Below the pieces are notes generated by a model, which was not told the DNA's origin, searched no databases, and saw nothing but the letters and a program-made list of their open reading frames with translations. A program made the position numbers and the translations under genes. A stretch of DNA of 64,000 nucleotides, from assembly GCA_933822405.4 (NCBI GenBank), contig CAKOGP040001224.1, positions 251,825-315,824 on the forward strand, given 5' to 3'. Positions 10,601 through 19,374 of the stretch are shown piece after piece; within the stretch, counting starts at the first letter, position 1, and the number at the start of each line of letters is the position of its first letter. This DNA is from Cylindrotheca closterium (Eukaryota; Bacillariophyta; Bacillariophyceae; Bacillariales; Bacillariaceae).

Positions 10601-11964
10601 AGAAGGAACGACGACGTGCCAAGAAACGAGCCAAGCAGCAACGATTGGAGCAAGCGGCACTAGAGGCCAACCCAGCGGACTCAAATCACGACCCCAAGGT
10701 ACGGGGTGGAAAATCTTCCCAAAACAGCCCAAAACCCACCAGACATGTTTTGAAAACTGGAAAAAATTCGGATTCGGAATCTAAACGAGCCAGTCCTATA
10801 CCTTCGGCGGGGAATACGTCTGTTGAAAGCGGTCTGGACTCGAAGGCTGAAAAGAGAGGACGCAAGGGCAAGAAAGACAAGGACAAGGATGAATCAAAGC
10901 AAGTAGAAGTGCAAAGAGCAGTCGCGGCTGAGGAAGTCACTCCAAAAAAGCCGGGTAGAAAGAGGGGTCGACCAGCTCGCAATGTTTCCGTAGAGACTCC
11001 ACGCAGTAATGCAACAAAGGATGACGAGAATGTTGAATGGGTTCAGTGCGAAAAGTGCGAGAAATGGAGGAAACTTCCACCGTATATGGCTGCTGATGAA
11101 CTTCCAGATAAGTGGTATTGTTCTTTGAACACATGGAATGAAGCCTCCGCAAGCTGTGAAGCTGCGGAGGATAAAGCAGATGCCCATCATCAGGAAGTTG
11201 GTGTCTTTGGCAATGTGCCTCAAGGTCATGTTGGCAAGTATTCGTACCGAAGTATGATCTATGGAAGCGGCCGCAAGTACAATCGACCAATGTCGGAGAA
11301 GGCACGGGCAGCTGAATCGCTGTACCAACGTCCTCAAGTTGAAGATGGTATTCCTCAAACATCTGTGATGTATGCTAAGTCAAGCATGTTCGTTCCAAGG
11401 ATGTCGAACTTCCAAAAGACTCAAGTTGTTGAAAAGAAGACTACAAGCATCTTAGATGTTCTGGCCGAATCTGATTTGTGGGCCGAGTTGCAGGGAGTTG
11501 GCCATGCAATGCAACTTTTATCGAACAACTTTTCGGGGGACCCTTATCCAGCGTTTGTGACCTACGAGTCTCTACCCGAGAGTATCAAGGAACAAATGCG
11601 CAAAGTCGTGCTACAAGTGCTAGGGGTTTATGTACTTTCTGGCGACGAGCTTGTCGAAGAGGCGCTCCGTTTCCCTTGGGAAAGCCTGTCCGGGAGTCTT
11701 TCTCAAATCCGGGCTTTCATCAATGCTGACATTGTCATTAATACTCTTCTTTCTCTGGTTAGGGATGGTGAAGTTGAAATGACTTGTTTTAAGGACATGT
11801 CTGTGCCCATGACTGAGTGGGTTCCTCGATACCGAAGAGTTGTTCGCTCAAGCCCGAAGAATTTGGAAAACCACGGATCACTGAAGACCTCCAAATGCAT
11901 GAAGATTTCGAAGCCGTGGAAGCAAATGGACGATTCGGAAGGCTGGATCACTGGGGGCCAATAA
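7624..11964 (+). CDS. Chromatin-associated protein with two CW zinc fingers, AT-hooks and a Tudor-like domain
   Basis: A single-exon frame of 1,446 residues with an ATG start. Two CW domains are clear: WVQCDKCQKWR near residues 942-990 and WVQCEKCEKWRKLP near 1139-1187, each with the W-x-QC-x2-C-x-KWR start and the later WxCS and C ligands. CW domains are known readers of histone H3 lysine-4 methylation. AT-hook-like motifs are RKRGRPPK (about residue 54) and GRKRGRPAR (about 1112). Around residues 330-385, MRVKVRF...KWYGGRVSNV...IKYDDGTSE looks like a Tudor/chromo-barrel fold. The middle third is Lys/Glu/Pro-rich low complexity, probably disordered. The last 270 residues form a compact region I do not recognise. 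Role inferred: binding of methylated histones and AT-rich DNA in the nucleus. Other CW families (MORC, LSD1-like, SDG8) have catalytic domains that are absent here. Confidence 0.85.
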   Translation: MSSLRLALKQSLQETGHLLPKEKKKRGAKTRNKDKLSSSSSKDHSSQPRKRGRPPKRPSRTEGDADKAEKGPHDEEGEENEAGFSSENEFSYDSEEESGSEENDSEEEEEEDEDDHEDEEDDITAAVVAESQDKQLDNDPRGNNNNNNNNGEPTMSERDTNDHLTTTKHNSSSTKEDEEMDSEEERRRRQRKLLKKKIKNSAANKIQSQWKKRQGRPSSALSETEEEERKSSKTIEEETETAPSKSAAAEDTTATANSSSNSNSNSNSKESEESEIKGNKQSSADTNETAAPTVEKKKRNSGTVPPPTHDVREWSQRLTEKKSRKNICKGMRVKVRFATKVRREGKIVKKRKWYGGRVSNVTPDGSKIKIKYDDGTSEISQFPDDDVVVDDTDNGQHSQAASASVHRFLPRQARSPTPTPTPTPTPAVVEEKEEEKKEVEEKVEEKEEEKPKEEVVKEDMPTEDSPKDDAPEEEVPKEEEAAKPTESSTAKEKEDDKVAEQIPVEKPQEEKEAQEGEEKEEEETPKEVEKDDTKMEEAPEAPEIKAPTPIPEESKPVPETTKPEADEEKPRSSPATTVDAAAAKPEKETIDPAKPVDHAEAMDTDEPTPKEAKPEAPKEEVAEMKQQEEKPSRSNSQKEEEKLEAKPSKPTLTIRISKAKVLENEKLEKHQGTPMQHKANGSQSSDEELDLDTPVTARKVKSLKVKRKRLSDETSPGGSRHKKRKAEVEEPTPPQDKSTEKTSGAATATEMSNEKPPKSPKKSSMVITIPLKQAQAGDEIPQVPSLTKPRKRKDSPAARGSGRKSPSPKSDSPQPMSQDLGKNGDETTMVRPVSQKAVKADGVESADLEMSTAEQTTKAELGSKGSAFGKKAKANADATTKESLPQTKDTEKAPKAGRKAAQEAKEKMGPKQQDKELAAKKKKKRRRKNGSDEEESDDDERQWVQCDKCQKWRILPSRVEASSLPEVWQCSMNDWDPKHSDCSVAEQTFKQIQKERRRAKKRAKQQRLEQAALEANPADSNHDPKVRGGKSSQNSPKPTRHVLKTGKNSDSESKRASPIPSAGNTSVESGLDSKAEKRGRKGKKDKDKDESKQVEVQRAVAAEEVTPKKPGRKRGRPARNVSVETPRSNATKDDENVEWVQCEKCEKWRKLPPYMAADELPDKWYCSLNTWNEASASCEAAEDKADAHHQEVGVFGNVPQGHVGKYSYRSMIYGSGRKYNRPMSEKARAAESLYQRPQVEDGIPQTSVMYAKSSMFVPRMSNFQKTQVVEKKTTSILDVLAESDLWAELQGVGHAMQLLSNNFSGDPYPAFVTYESLPESIKEQMRKVVLQVLGVYVLSGDELVEEALRFPWESLSGSLSQIRAFINADIVINTLLSLVRDGEVEMTCFKDMSVPMTEWVPRYRRVVRSSPKNLENHGSLKTSKCMKISKPWKQMDDSEGWITGGQ
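8048..8076 (+). repeat. AAT trinucleotide microsatellite inside the CW gene
   Basis: About eight consecutive AAT units encode a poly-Asn run in the disordered N-terminal part. Length variation would not break the frame. Confidence 0.9.
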
Positions 11965-12441
11965 ATTCAGTCGATGGTTCTTTTCGTGGCTATGAATTTT
12001 GGTACACAGCCGCAGCCCTAATTCTGTTGGTCAAGATCGAAATGGCTGACTTCATATCTATTATAAAATAAGAATTCCATGCTAATATACTTATGACACA
12101 GTTGTAATTGCGTAGCTAGGGTAGATTCCAAGGTCGAACAACCCTTCGATACTAATTAACATTCTCAGCACCGAAGAAGCTTACGATTTCTCTTCCTTCG
12201 CTTCGCCTGACAGTTATATCGATCCATATCATAAACCATGTCAGTCATGCCACTTGCCATCGGAAGGCTATTGGCATTATTCTATGACGACGATGAGCTC
12301 CATCTCGGATGATAATGACTGAGGGTACACTCACCTTGTTCGATTCGATCCAAGATATGAAATTTGTCGTTGACAATGTGATTATGTATTTCATTATATT
12401 TAGAGATGGATTGATTGACGATCGATAATCCCTGATATACT
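11965..12441. other. Convergent 3' intergenic region
   Basis: This lies between the stop of the CW gene and the stop of the minus-strand kinase. It is AT-rich with no supported ORF, RNA gene or repeat, and presumably holds two facing 3' UTRs. Confidence 0.5.
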
Positions 12442-13617
12442 TCACAATGATTCACCACTTTTTTCATCAATTGACTTCTTTTCCTCTTGAGCATAGGCCA
12501 AGAGTGCGTCGAGCCGCTTGATGACTTGCTGAATATCAGGTCGCTTGTCCATATAACGATTCCAACAATCTGAAATCAGCAACCGCAATTCCTCTGGCCT
12601 CCTTTTGTCCAGCGGTGGTCGATCACCACGTTGTACTACAAACTTGAAGAAGTCTTCTCTAGTACGCAACCCACCGAATGGTCTTTTCCCAGCGTTCATT
12701 TCCCACAAGATGATCCCAAATGAATACACATCTACCTTGTGGTTATATGGGTGTCCTTCCGCAACTTCTGGCGCCATATATCGTAGGGACCCTGTTTCCC
12801 CACTCAATTCATATGCCTCGTCGGATTTCGAATTGGCATTTTGAACTATCCGCACAAGTCCAAAATCCAATAACTTGACTGTTCCATCCAGTGCGAAACA
12901 GATGTTTTCTGGCTTCAAGTCGCGATGAAGCAGCACACAATTGGGCATTGCTTTTTCGTGCATGTATTGGAGGGCGACTGCCAAGGACCGTGCACACTTC
13001 AATGTATCAAAGGGTGGCATATGCTTGTTCTTCTTCCAGAATTGCCCCACCCTTCTGTTACGCAATCGTAGCATATCTGATAAGGTACCCCCTGTTAGTC
13101 TCTCCAAGACCAAAAATCGGTTTTCTTGGCACGTCCGACCGGAACCAACAAATTTTACAATGTTGTTGTGATTTAGTATCGAATGGATTGCTATTTATAT
13201 CAGAGAGCGAAGACTATAAGTTTTCCAATCATACAACATCCTCATTTGTATATAAAAATTTCGCATTTCCCACTTACCAACTTCAGCTTCAATGTCGATC
13301 ACAGCATGTGGATCTTCTCGACATTTTGGATTCAATGTTTTGACAACCACGGGTTTTCCATTATATACTGCCGAGTAGACCCAGCTGCTTCCACCATGGG
13401 TGAGATACTTCATATCACTGAGCTCATTCCATTGCAGATCCAATCTTTTCCTAGAAAAGGAGAGCTGCTGATGTTTGTGACTCGAGTTTGAAGGTGCGGA
13501 CGAGTTGAAGCGATCAATACTAGTAGACACACACTTTTCAGACACATTGTTCACTTCATTAATGGGAGCAGTGTTCGCAAACACATTTGTAGGCTCCATC
13601 GTTATTCTGCTATGCAT
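12442..13617 (-). CDS. TKL-like protein kinase without the GAF region (tandem copy)
   Basis: Two exons: 13617-13278 and 13190-12442, about 362 residues, with an 87-bp intron. Splicing gives EAEV-AIHSILNHNNIVKF across the junction, matching the neighbour kinase. The kinase domain has a loose glycine loop (GGSSWV), the VVVK lysine, HRDLKPEN, LDFG, MAPE and the DVYSFGIILWE segment, so it should be catalytically competent. It resembles the tyrosine-kinase-like group by its DxxSFGxxLWE signature. It is a close paralogue of the kinase at 14194-16454 but has no GAF/proline-rich N-terminus. A CAG acceptor-like site sits just upstream of the ATG at 13617, where the paralogue has a real intron acceptor, so the 5' part looks lost. 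An in-frame ATG at 13599 is an alternative start. Confidence 0.82.
13191..13277 (-). other. Intron in the short kinase gene
   Basis: Donor GTAAGT, acceptor AAATAG, 87 bp, at the same place and phase as the 14985-15105 intron of the paralogue. Shared position supports origin by duplication. Confidence 0.85.
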
Positions 13618-14193
13618 TATGCTGAAAAATGAGGCGATGAGGATTTGTGAGACGATGAGAAACGTGCAATGTACCGTACTATTGAAAATTCGGAAAAGCG
13701 AAACTAGTCGCGGATATATATTTACCATGCATTCCACCGGTTACCATGCATGCAGGAAACGTTAATCACGGAGTCGTCTTTTATGACGCGTGTGCATATT
13801 GAGTGATTTTTTACAGCGACACATGAGAAAAATGTGTCCAATCAGCATGCAGGATTGGCAAGACGACTTCAGAGAGTGATCAATGAGCCCCGAAGAATTT
13901 TTTCTTTTTGATGCGGTACTCTCTTTCGGTCTGAAAGAATGGGAGAGGCGGTTCGTTAGAAGGCAAGTGGCAACATCGGCTTCTCTTTCAGATCACGGGG
14001 AAAGTACTCCTCTATCTTGATCAAGTTAGGCGGAGCTAACACAACCTCGACCAAGGCTTCTCATTTCGTCCACTGGTGGTGAGCTAAAGTCAAAAATACA
14101 ACTTCAACTGAGAGCACTGCCTATATCCTGTTATATATATTCGTAGCCAACGTCGTCCTCTAGTTTACAGTATAATTTGTCTATACTTCTACT
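13618..14193. other. Spacer between the two tandem kinases
   Basis: About 576 bp containing the 5' flank of the short kinase and the 3' flank of the GAF kinase. A GTAC element (GTACCGTACT, 13671-13680) is 54-63 bp upstream of the short kinase ATG. I looked for remains of the GAF exon here and saw none. Confidence 0.5.
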
Positions 14194-16454
14194 CTAGAAC
14201 CAGGTCGAGTGACGATCAATCATTCCTGAAATTCGTCGAAGTGGTCCTTTGCTCTTGCCACCAGACTTGCCCTTGCCCTTTTCGTTGGACAACAACGCGT
14301 CAAGCCTTTCACCGACTTCTGAAAAGTGTGGTCTTTTATCCAAATCCGTATCCCAGCAATCCGCTATCAGTGAACACAAGGCTTGTGGCCACTTTTTGTT
14401 CAAAGGTGGTCTATCACCACCGTGAATGACAACTTCATAGAATTGTTCGCGATTCAAACCATGATATGGTTTCTTTCCAGCATTCATCTCCCATAGAATA
14501 ATTCCAAACGAGTAGACATCTGCCTTTTGGTTGTAGGGAAGGCCTTCAGCAACCTCGGGAGCCATGTAGCGCAGTGAACCAGTCTCCCCACTCATGCTGT
14601 ATACTTCATTTGACTTTGGGTCAGCATTCTCCAAGATTCGGGCCAGTCCAAAATCCAGCAACTTGACCGTTCCATCCAGTGTGAAACCAATGTTATCAGG
14701 CTTCAAATCACGATGTAGCAGTATACTGTTTGGGATTGCCTTGTCGTGAATATACTCCATGGCGACTGCCAAGGCTCGTGCACAGGTTAGTACGTCAAAG
14801 TATGGCATTTGCTTTTTCTTCCAGAATCGTCTCCGTCTATCCCGAATCCGAGTATCGTATCCCAGCATTTGTGAAAGTGTTCCACCGTCCAGTCGTTCCA
14901 AGACAACAAATCGGACTCCCTTGCTGGTGAGTCCAGCACCAAGTAGATTGCAAATGTTGTTGTGATTCAGTCTCGAATGGATTGCTACAAAAGGTTAGAG
15001 ATGGATCGATGGATTGAAAGAAAGAAGAAACAAAATAGTTGTCAGCCTTCCAAACATCTAACAGCAACCAAGATCCACACACATTCCTACTTCTGCAGTA
15101 CTTACATAGTTCACCCTCAATTTCGTTAATCGCCAGAGCCACGTCTTGACATTCCGGTTTGAGTGTCTTGACGACGACAGGTGTTTCATCGTAGACAGCT
15201 GTATGAATCCAAGAGTTACCACCATCCGTCAAATATTCCACATTGGTCAATTCTCTCCAACTCAAATCGAGTCGAGCACCCGTAATGGAAGTATGAGAGA
15301 CTCGTTGATGTGGAATATTCTTGCGCACCGGCGCCGAGTGTTCAGACCGTGATGACGATATGGGTTTGGCGTTTTTGCTCTCCAGACTCCGATCCACTAC
15401 TAGACAATCCTCTGCCAAGGAATTGACCGAGGCTACAGCAGCCGATAACGACATATGTACCAAGAATTCAACAGCTGCTGGTTTCATGATAATTCTAAGA
15501 ATTGCAAAAGACAAACAAGAAAGAGAGAGAGAGAGGAGAGAGAGAACAAGTTTAGACACATTTGTCATTCGTTGTCGTCTTTCATTCATTCCAACACAAA
15601 CCCAAACACTGCTCAACTCACCTTCGAATGGAAAAGTAAATAATAGTAATATTGGAATTGGAAGCCTCATGACAGACAGGAATCGCCACGGCCGTTCGAA
15701 CATTACTAATACTGCACCTGAGTGCTTCCGCCCCATGCGGTGTGTGCGCCGTCACCCAGACCACATCGTTGGCATCTTTGGCACGTTTGCACAAGGCTGG
15801 TGACAATCGATGGGTTCGTTCACTACTCTTTTCTCCGTAATAGACATCGACCAAATCATTTCTCACGCTGTCTTCCAAGGCCGTAGGCCTCAAGTGCGAA
15901 TTGGTCAATTGATGCGTCTTGGGGCCCGTCCGTAACCACATTTCCGCAATGTCAAACCCCATGACGTCGCAACTGGCCGCCAAGACGGCTTCGGTTGCCG
16001 ACGAGGCTTGATGAAATAGCTTGTCATGAAACAAGGATTTGCCCGATTGGACTTGCCCGAGGGCTGCCATGTTGCGGGTGGCTTGACCATCGACCGGTGC
16101 TCCAGCTTGTGGTGTGGAGCTACCATTCCAATTGAATTGTTGCTGCTGTTGCATGAGTGTCACCATGGCAAAGGAACCATCCGTACTACCAACAGTCCAA
16201 GGAAGAGCCGCAGGTGGTGTGGCAGGAGGCATCTGTTGTTGAAGGTATTCGGGAGGAGCACCATGAATGGCTTCCGGAGGTGGATTTCCAGACATTTGTG
16301 GCGGAATAGCTTGAGGTGGAAGCGCTTGTGGTGGGAGTGATTGTGGTGGAGTGCTTCCCATTTGGTGCATCGGCGGTCCATGACTTGGTGGACTTGTCCC
16401 ATAATGTGGTGATCCTCTATGGTGCTGCTGAGGTGCTGACATCATGCCGTTCAT
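14194..16454 (-). CDS. GAF-like domain plus TKL-like protein kinase
   Basis: Three exons: 16454-15622, 15494-15106 and 14984-14194, encoding about 670 residues. The junctions read ITIIYFSIR-RIIMKPAAVEF and IEGEL-SIHSRLNHNN, both in frame. Residues 1-100 are Pro/Gln/Gly-rich. Residues about 125-310 look like a GAF sensor: SSATEAVLAASCDVMGFDIA at the start, and VAIPVCHEASNSNITIIYFS, which resembles the last GAF strands. The kinase domain follows (Lys near 388, HRDLKPDN near 498, LDFGLAR near 517, MAPE, then DVYSFGIILWEMNAG). GAF domains bind small molecules or form dimers, so ligand-controlled signalling in the cytosol is a reasonable inference. The frame runs upstream of the ATG to a TTG at 16478, rejected because a eukaryotic start needs ATG. 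Confidence 0.8.
14985..15105 (-). other. Intron 2 of the GAF kinase
   Basis: Donor GTAAGT, acceptor TTTTGTAG, 121 bp. It interrupts the kinase domain right after the lysine strand. Confidence 0.85.
15495..15621 (-). other. Intron 1 of the GAF kinase, with CT-repeat polypyrimidine tract
   Basis: Donor GTGAGT, acceptor TTCTTAG, 127 bp. On the coding strand it carries a long CT repeat (plus-strand GA run about 15519-15543), an exaggerated polypyrimidine tract. Splicing joins the GAF-like exon to the kinase exon; without it the two would be called separate genes. Confidence 0.8.
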
Positions 16455-17173
16455 TTTGGGGTCAATGAACGTATGCAAGATAGGTCAATGGATTAGTTGA
16501 TGGAATCTCCTGCTGAGATCGTTCCCTACAGTAATATTCCACTTTTCGAATGTTGTGTGAATCTTCAACAACACTCCGACACTCTTTCCACCTGGAATTT
16601 GATTATTTTCAACTGAAATGCCAACAGATGGTCAAGCCTTTTCTATATGAAACTGCAATGGAAACGAATGCTTCTCTTGGGAGTGATTGTTGTATTGACC
16701 TCAGTGACTCTATATTAGAAAGGGTGAAAGAGTTCCACTTGATTGACACCTTTTGGCGTTTTCGGGAATCGGTGGTGTCCGCCTTCTTGCTGACATCAAC
16801 CGCGATCGATCGAACAACCGTGTCCAAAAATCTCAACGGTTGAAACTACGACCAGACCATGTCTGTCCTTCGTCAGAGATTTGTTGGAGTAATCTTGGAA
16901 CAATATGTTTCCAGTAAGTCTGTCCTTCGTTTTGGCATTGTGTCACAAGCGACACCAGACGGTTCCGATTGATTCGCCATCACCAAAACCATTCATCAGA
17001 ATATAAGAGAAGAGAAACAGTAGAACATCCCATTGACACAATAAGTTTGCGCCTTAAAAGCCAGTCCATCCTTGGTTACTGACTCGTATCGTATTTATTC
17101 TATTCAACTGTCTTCTAGTCAATCTGACTATCAACTTAAACCACTACGCACAACAAAGATTCATTCATTCATC
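16455..17173. promoter_or_regulatory. Divergent promoter region of the GAF kinase and the SAP/hydrolase gene
   Basis: About 720 bp between two head-to-head ATGs. A short open frame at 16550-16843 has no recognisable content. No RNA gene or repeat seen. Confidence 0.4.
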
Positions 17174-19315
17174 ATGACACGCTGTGCTTTCCAGATTCCG
17201 TGGATCTCGTGGATCTTCCTGCTGACCAAGATGAGTCAAGCATTTATTATTGCCCCACATCCATCACGATTGTTTGCCCAATATTCACGATATGTACCAC
17301 TACCACAACAAGCAACTCTGCAACAGCAACAGCAACAACAACAACCACAGAACAATCGAATAAGATCCACCATACGACGACAAGTGCTCAATGATGATTT
17401 TTTTGACGATATTGCATTGTCCAGAAAAGAAATTGAATCCTTGACCATACCCGGCTTGAAACAACAGCTGAGGCTAAGAGGACTCAAAGTATCGGGAAAG
17501 AAACAAGATTTGGTGGATCGACTGCTCAAATGTACCGGAGTTGTTCGTGAAGGAGTGGGACTCAAAGCAGAACCTTCCGTGCCACAAGCAGAAGATGGCG
17601 ATGAGGAGGAGCTGATTACGCCAGATGTCATGCCATCTGATGCCAAGGCGACTCAAAAGACAAAGGCGCAAAAATTTGCAGAAGAAACAGGAAAGGAATT
17701 CATTGATGTGACGGCCTATCTAGATGACGATGAGATGGGACAAAACGTAAAGTCCTCCATTCCCCTCCAAAAAGAAGAAGAGCCCGAAGGCAATCCCGAA
17801 TCGTCCAATCCAGAAGTCTGGGGTACCGACGCTAAGATTGTCGAAGATTTTGAAGGTAGCAGTCCAATAGTGGACGCTCTGTCTCGTACCATTATCGAAT
17901 ACAGAGGATCCAACCAAACCTTTGTCCAAGCTTACGTGGTGGCCAGTCGGGACGCACTCAAACCATTCTTGGCCGGTGCCAATCGGACTACCAACCCGGA
18001 AGAAGCTCTCAAAGAAATTCAAATGAGAAGGGAACAGGCCAGTAGACGACCCATCAAAGTTGACGACCAAGAGGGCTTGGATGAGGGAGATGAATTTGGA
18101 ATCTTTGACAATATTCTGCATCGAGACTTTTCCGATTGGGGCGAATACACCCTCACGGGGGCCCAACTGTCGGCGCAAGAAGTCCAAGGAGTCTTGTTGC
18201 TCAGCGATGTCTATGGAGCTTACACCGACGATACCAAAATGTTGGCGGAAAAGATTGCCTTTGAATGTCAACCAGTAGTTGTTTTAGTTCCTGATTTGTT
18301 TCGAGGCAAGCCATGGAAGGAAGATCCAAACACTCCTGGCTTTAATGAAAAGGGTCAAGATTACGAAGAATGGCGAGCCCAACATTCGGACATTCGTGTC
18401 AATGTTGATATTCGGGCGGCTGCAGCAGTCCTTCGCGAACAATATGGGGTCAGCTCGGTCGCCGTTTGGGGTACTTGTTATGGTGGTGGACGTGCCTTGG
18501 AGGCGGCTGCGGGATATCTGCCCGATGGACAAATCCATGATGTGAATGGTGCGATTGGGCCCGTTCTGGTCAAACCCGATGTGGTCGTTTCCTGGTATCC
18601 CACACGGTACAATGCCAAGGCACTCTTTGGACCAGATCGTGCAAACCTGGGAGAAGTTCCCACCGACGACGACAAAGCACAACGGAAAATGGCCGTCATG
18701 GGAGTCTTTGCTGGCAATGACGAGCTATCGGGGGCTACTGCAGAGGACGCAGCAGAGTTGAAGTCTCTCTTGGAAAGTGATGAGCGAGTGAAGGATCTCA
18801 TGGTCAAGGTATTCCCGAACCAAGACCATGGATTCGCACACATTGGATTGAGCGAATCATCGTCGGACGAATCATCGGAGTTTGAACGATTCGTCGACAA
18901 TGAATTTGGGGGATCCGGCCGAGTTGGGATGGATGATGGAGATGCCGAAGTAGCATGCCTGTTGTCGACAGCCTTTATGGAGACGTACAGCCGCGTTTTC
19001 CTTCCTACTACTGGACCTCCAATCAGCAGTGATGATTTGGCTTCTGGTTGGAGTGCTGATTTGGATATACCCGAGTTTCAGTCGAGAGATATACGGCAAG
19101 AGATTGAAGATTCACTCGATAACTTTGTCGAAGAGCCGCTCGGTGGAAAGAGATTTGATCCCAACAATGACGATCAACGAGATGAATTGGCAGACATGCT
19201 GCGGAACATGGAAGATCCAAATGTGCCGGTCGAATACAAGATTGAAGATGGCGATACGATTGAAATCATGTATGCCAAGCTAAAGGCATATGATTCAAAG
19301 TTCCAGATATTTTAG
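17174..19315 (+). CDS. Plastid-targeted SAP-domain dienelactone hydrolase-like protein
   Basis: A single exon of 713 residues from the ATG at 17174. The N-terminus is a hydrophobic signal peptide ending SQAF-IIAP, the Phe-at-plus-one junction of diatom plastid preproteins. Near residues 75-110 is a SAP-like helix-extended-helix (LTIPGLKQQLRLRGLKVSGK), a motif that usually binds nucleic acid. Residues about 340-590 are an alpha/beta hydrolase of the dienelactone hydrolase family: GVLLLSDVYG, the nucleophile elbow GTCYGGG (Cys), Asp in GNDELSG and His in NQDHGFAHIG, so the Cys-Asp-His triad is complete. The last 120 residues are acidic and not recognised. The substrate is unknown; DLH family members cleave cyclic lactones and other esters. 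CAA repeats near 17322-17345 encode poly-Gln. The longer frame beginning at 17072 starts on TTG and is rejected. Confidence 0.85.
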   Translation: MTRCAFQIPWISWIFLLTKMSQAFIIAPHPSRLFAQYSRYVPLPQQATLQQQQQQQQPQNNRIRSTIRRQVLNDDFFDDIALSRKEIESLTIPGLKQQLRLRGLKVSGKKQDLVDRLLKCTGVVREGVGLKAEPSVPQAEDGDEEELITPDVMPSDAKATQKTKAQKFAEETGKEFIDVTAYLDDDEMGQNVKSSIPLQKEEEPEGNPESSNPEVWGTDAKIVEDFEGSSPIVDALSRTIIEYRGSNQTFVQAYVVASRDALKPFLAGANRTTNPEEALKEIQMRREQASRRPIKVDDQEGLDEGDEFGIFDNILHRDFSDWGEYTLTGAQLSAQEVQGVLLLSDVYGAYTDDTKMLAEKIAFECQPVVVLVPDLFRGKPWKEDPNTPGFNEKGQDYEEWRAQHSDIRVNVDIRAAAAVLREQYGVSSVAVWGTCYGGGRALEAAAGYLPDGQIHDVNGAIGPVLVKPDVVVSWYPTRYNAKALFGPDRANLGEVPTDDDKAQRKMAVMGVFAGNDELSGATAEDAAELKSLLESDERVKDLMVKVFPNQDHGFAHIGLSESSSDESSEFERFVDNEFGGSGRVGMDDGDAEVACLLSTAFMETYSRVFLPTTGPPISSDDLASGWSADLDIPEFQSRDIRQEIEDSLDNFVEEPLGGKRFDPNNDDQRDELADMLRNMEDPNVPVEYKIEDGDTIEIMYAKLKAYDSKFQIF

Positions 19316-19374
19316 AAAACTAAGAAAATAGACAGTTTACCCCAAGTATTCACCATACATTACATTCTTACATC

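Noticed and set aside
13618..14193. Hidden GAF exon for the short kinase
   Set aside because: The spacer was read on the minus strand and shows no GAF-like coding stretch.
15618..16478. Separate gene for the GAF-like exon
   Set aside because: A clean GTGAGT donor at its end and TTCTTAG acceptor restore one frame into the kinase exon, so it is the 5' part of the kinase gene.
16550..16843. 97-codon frame in the divergent promoter
   Set aside because: No similarity or signal peptide, and its position between two head-to-head genes suggests chance.
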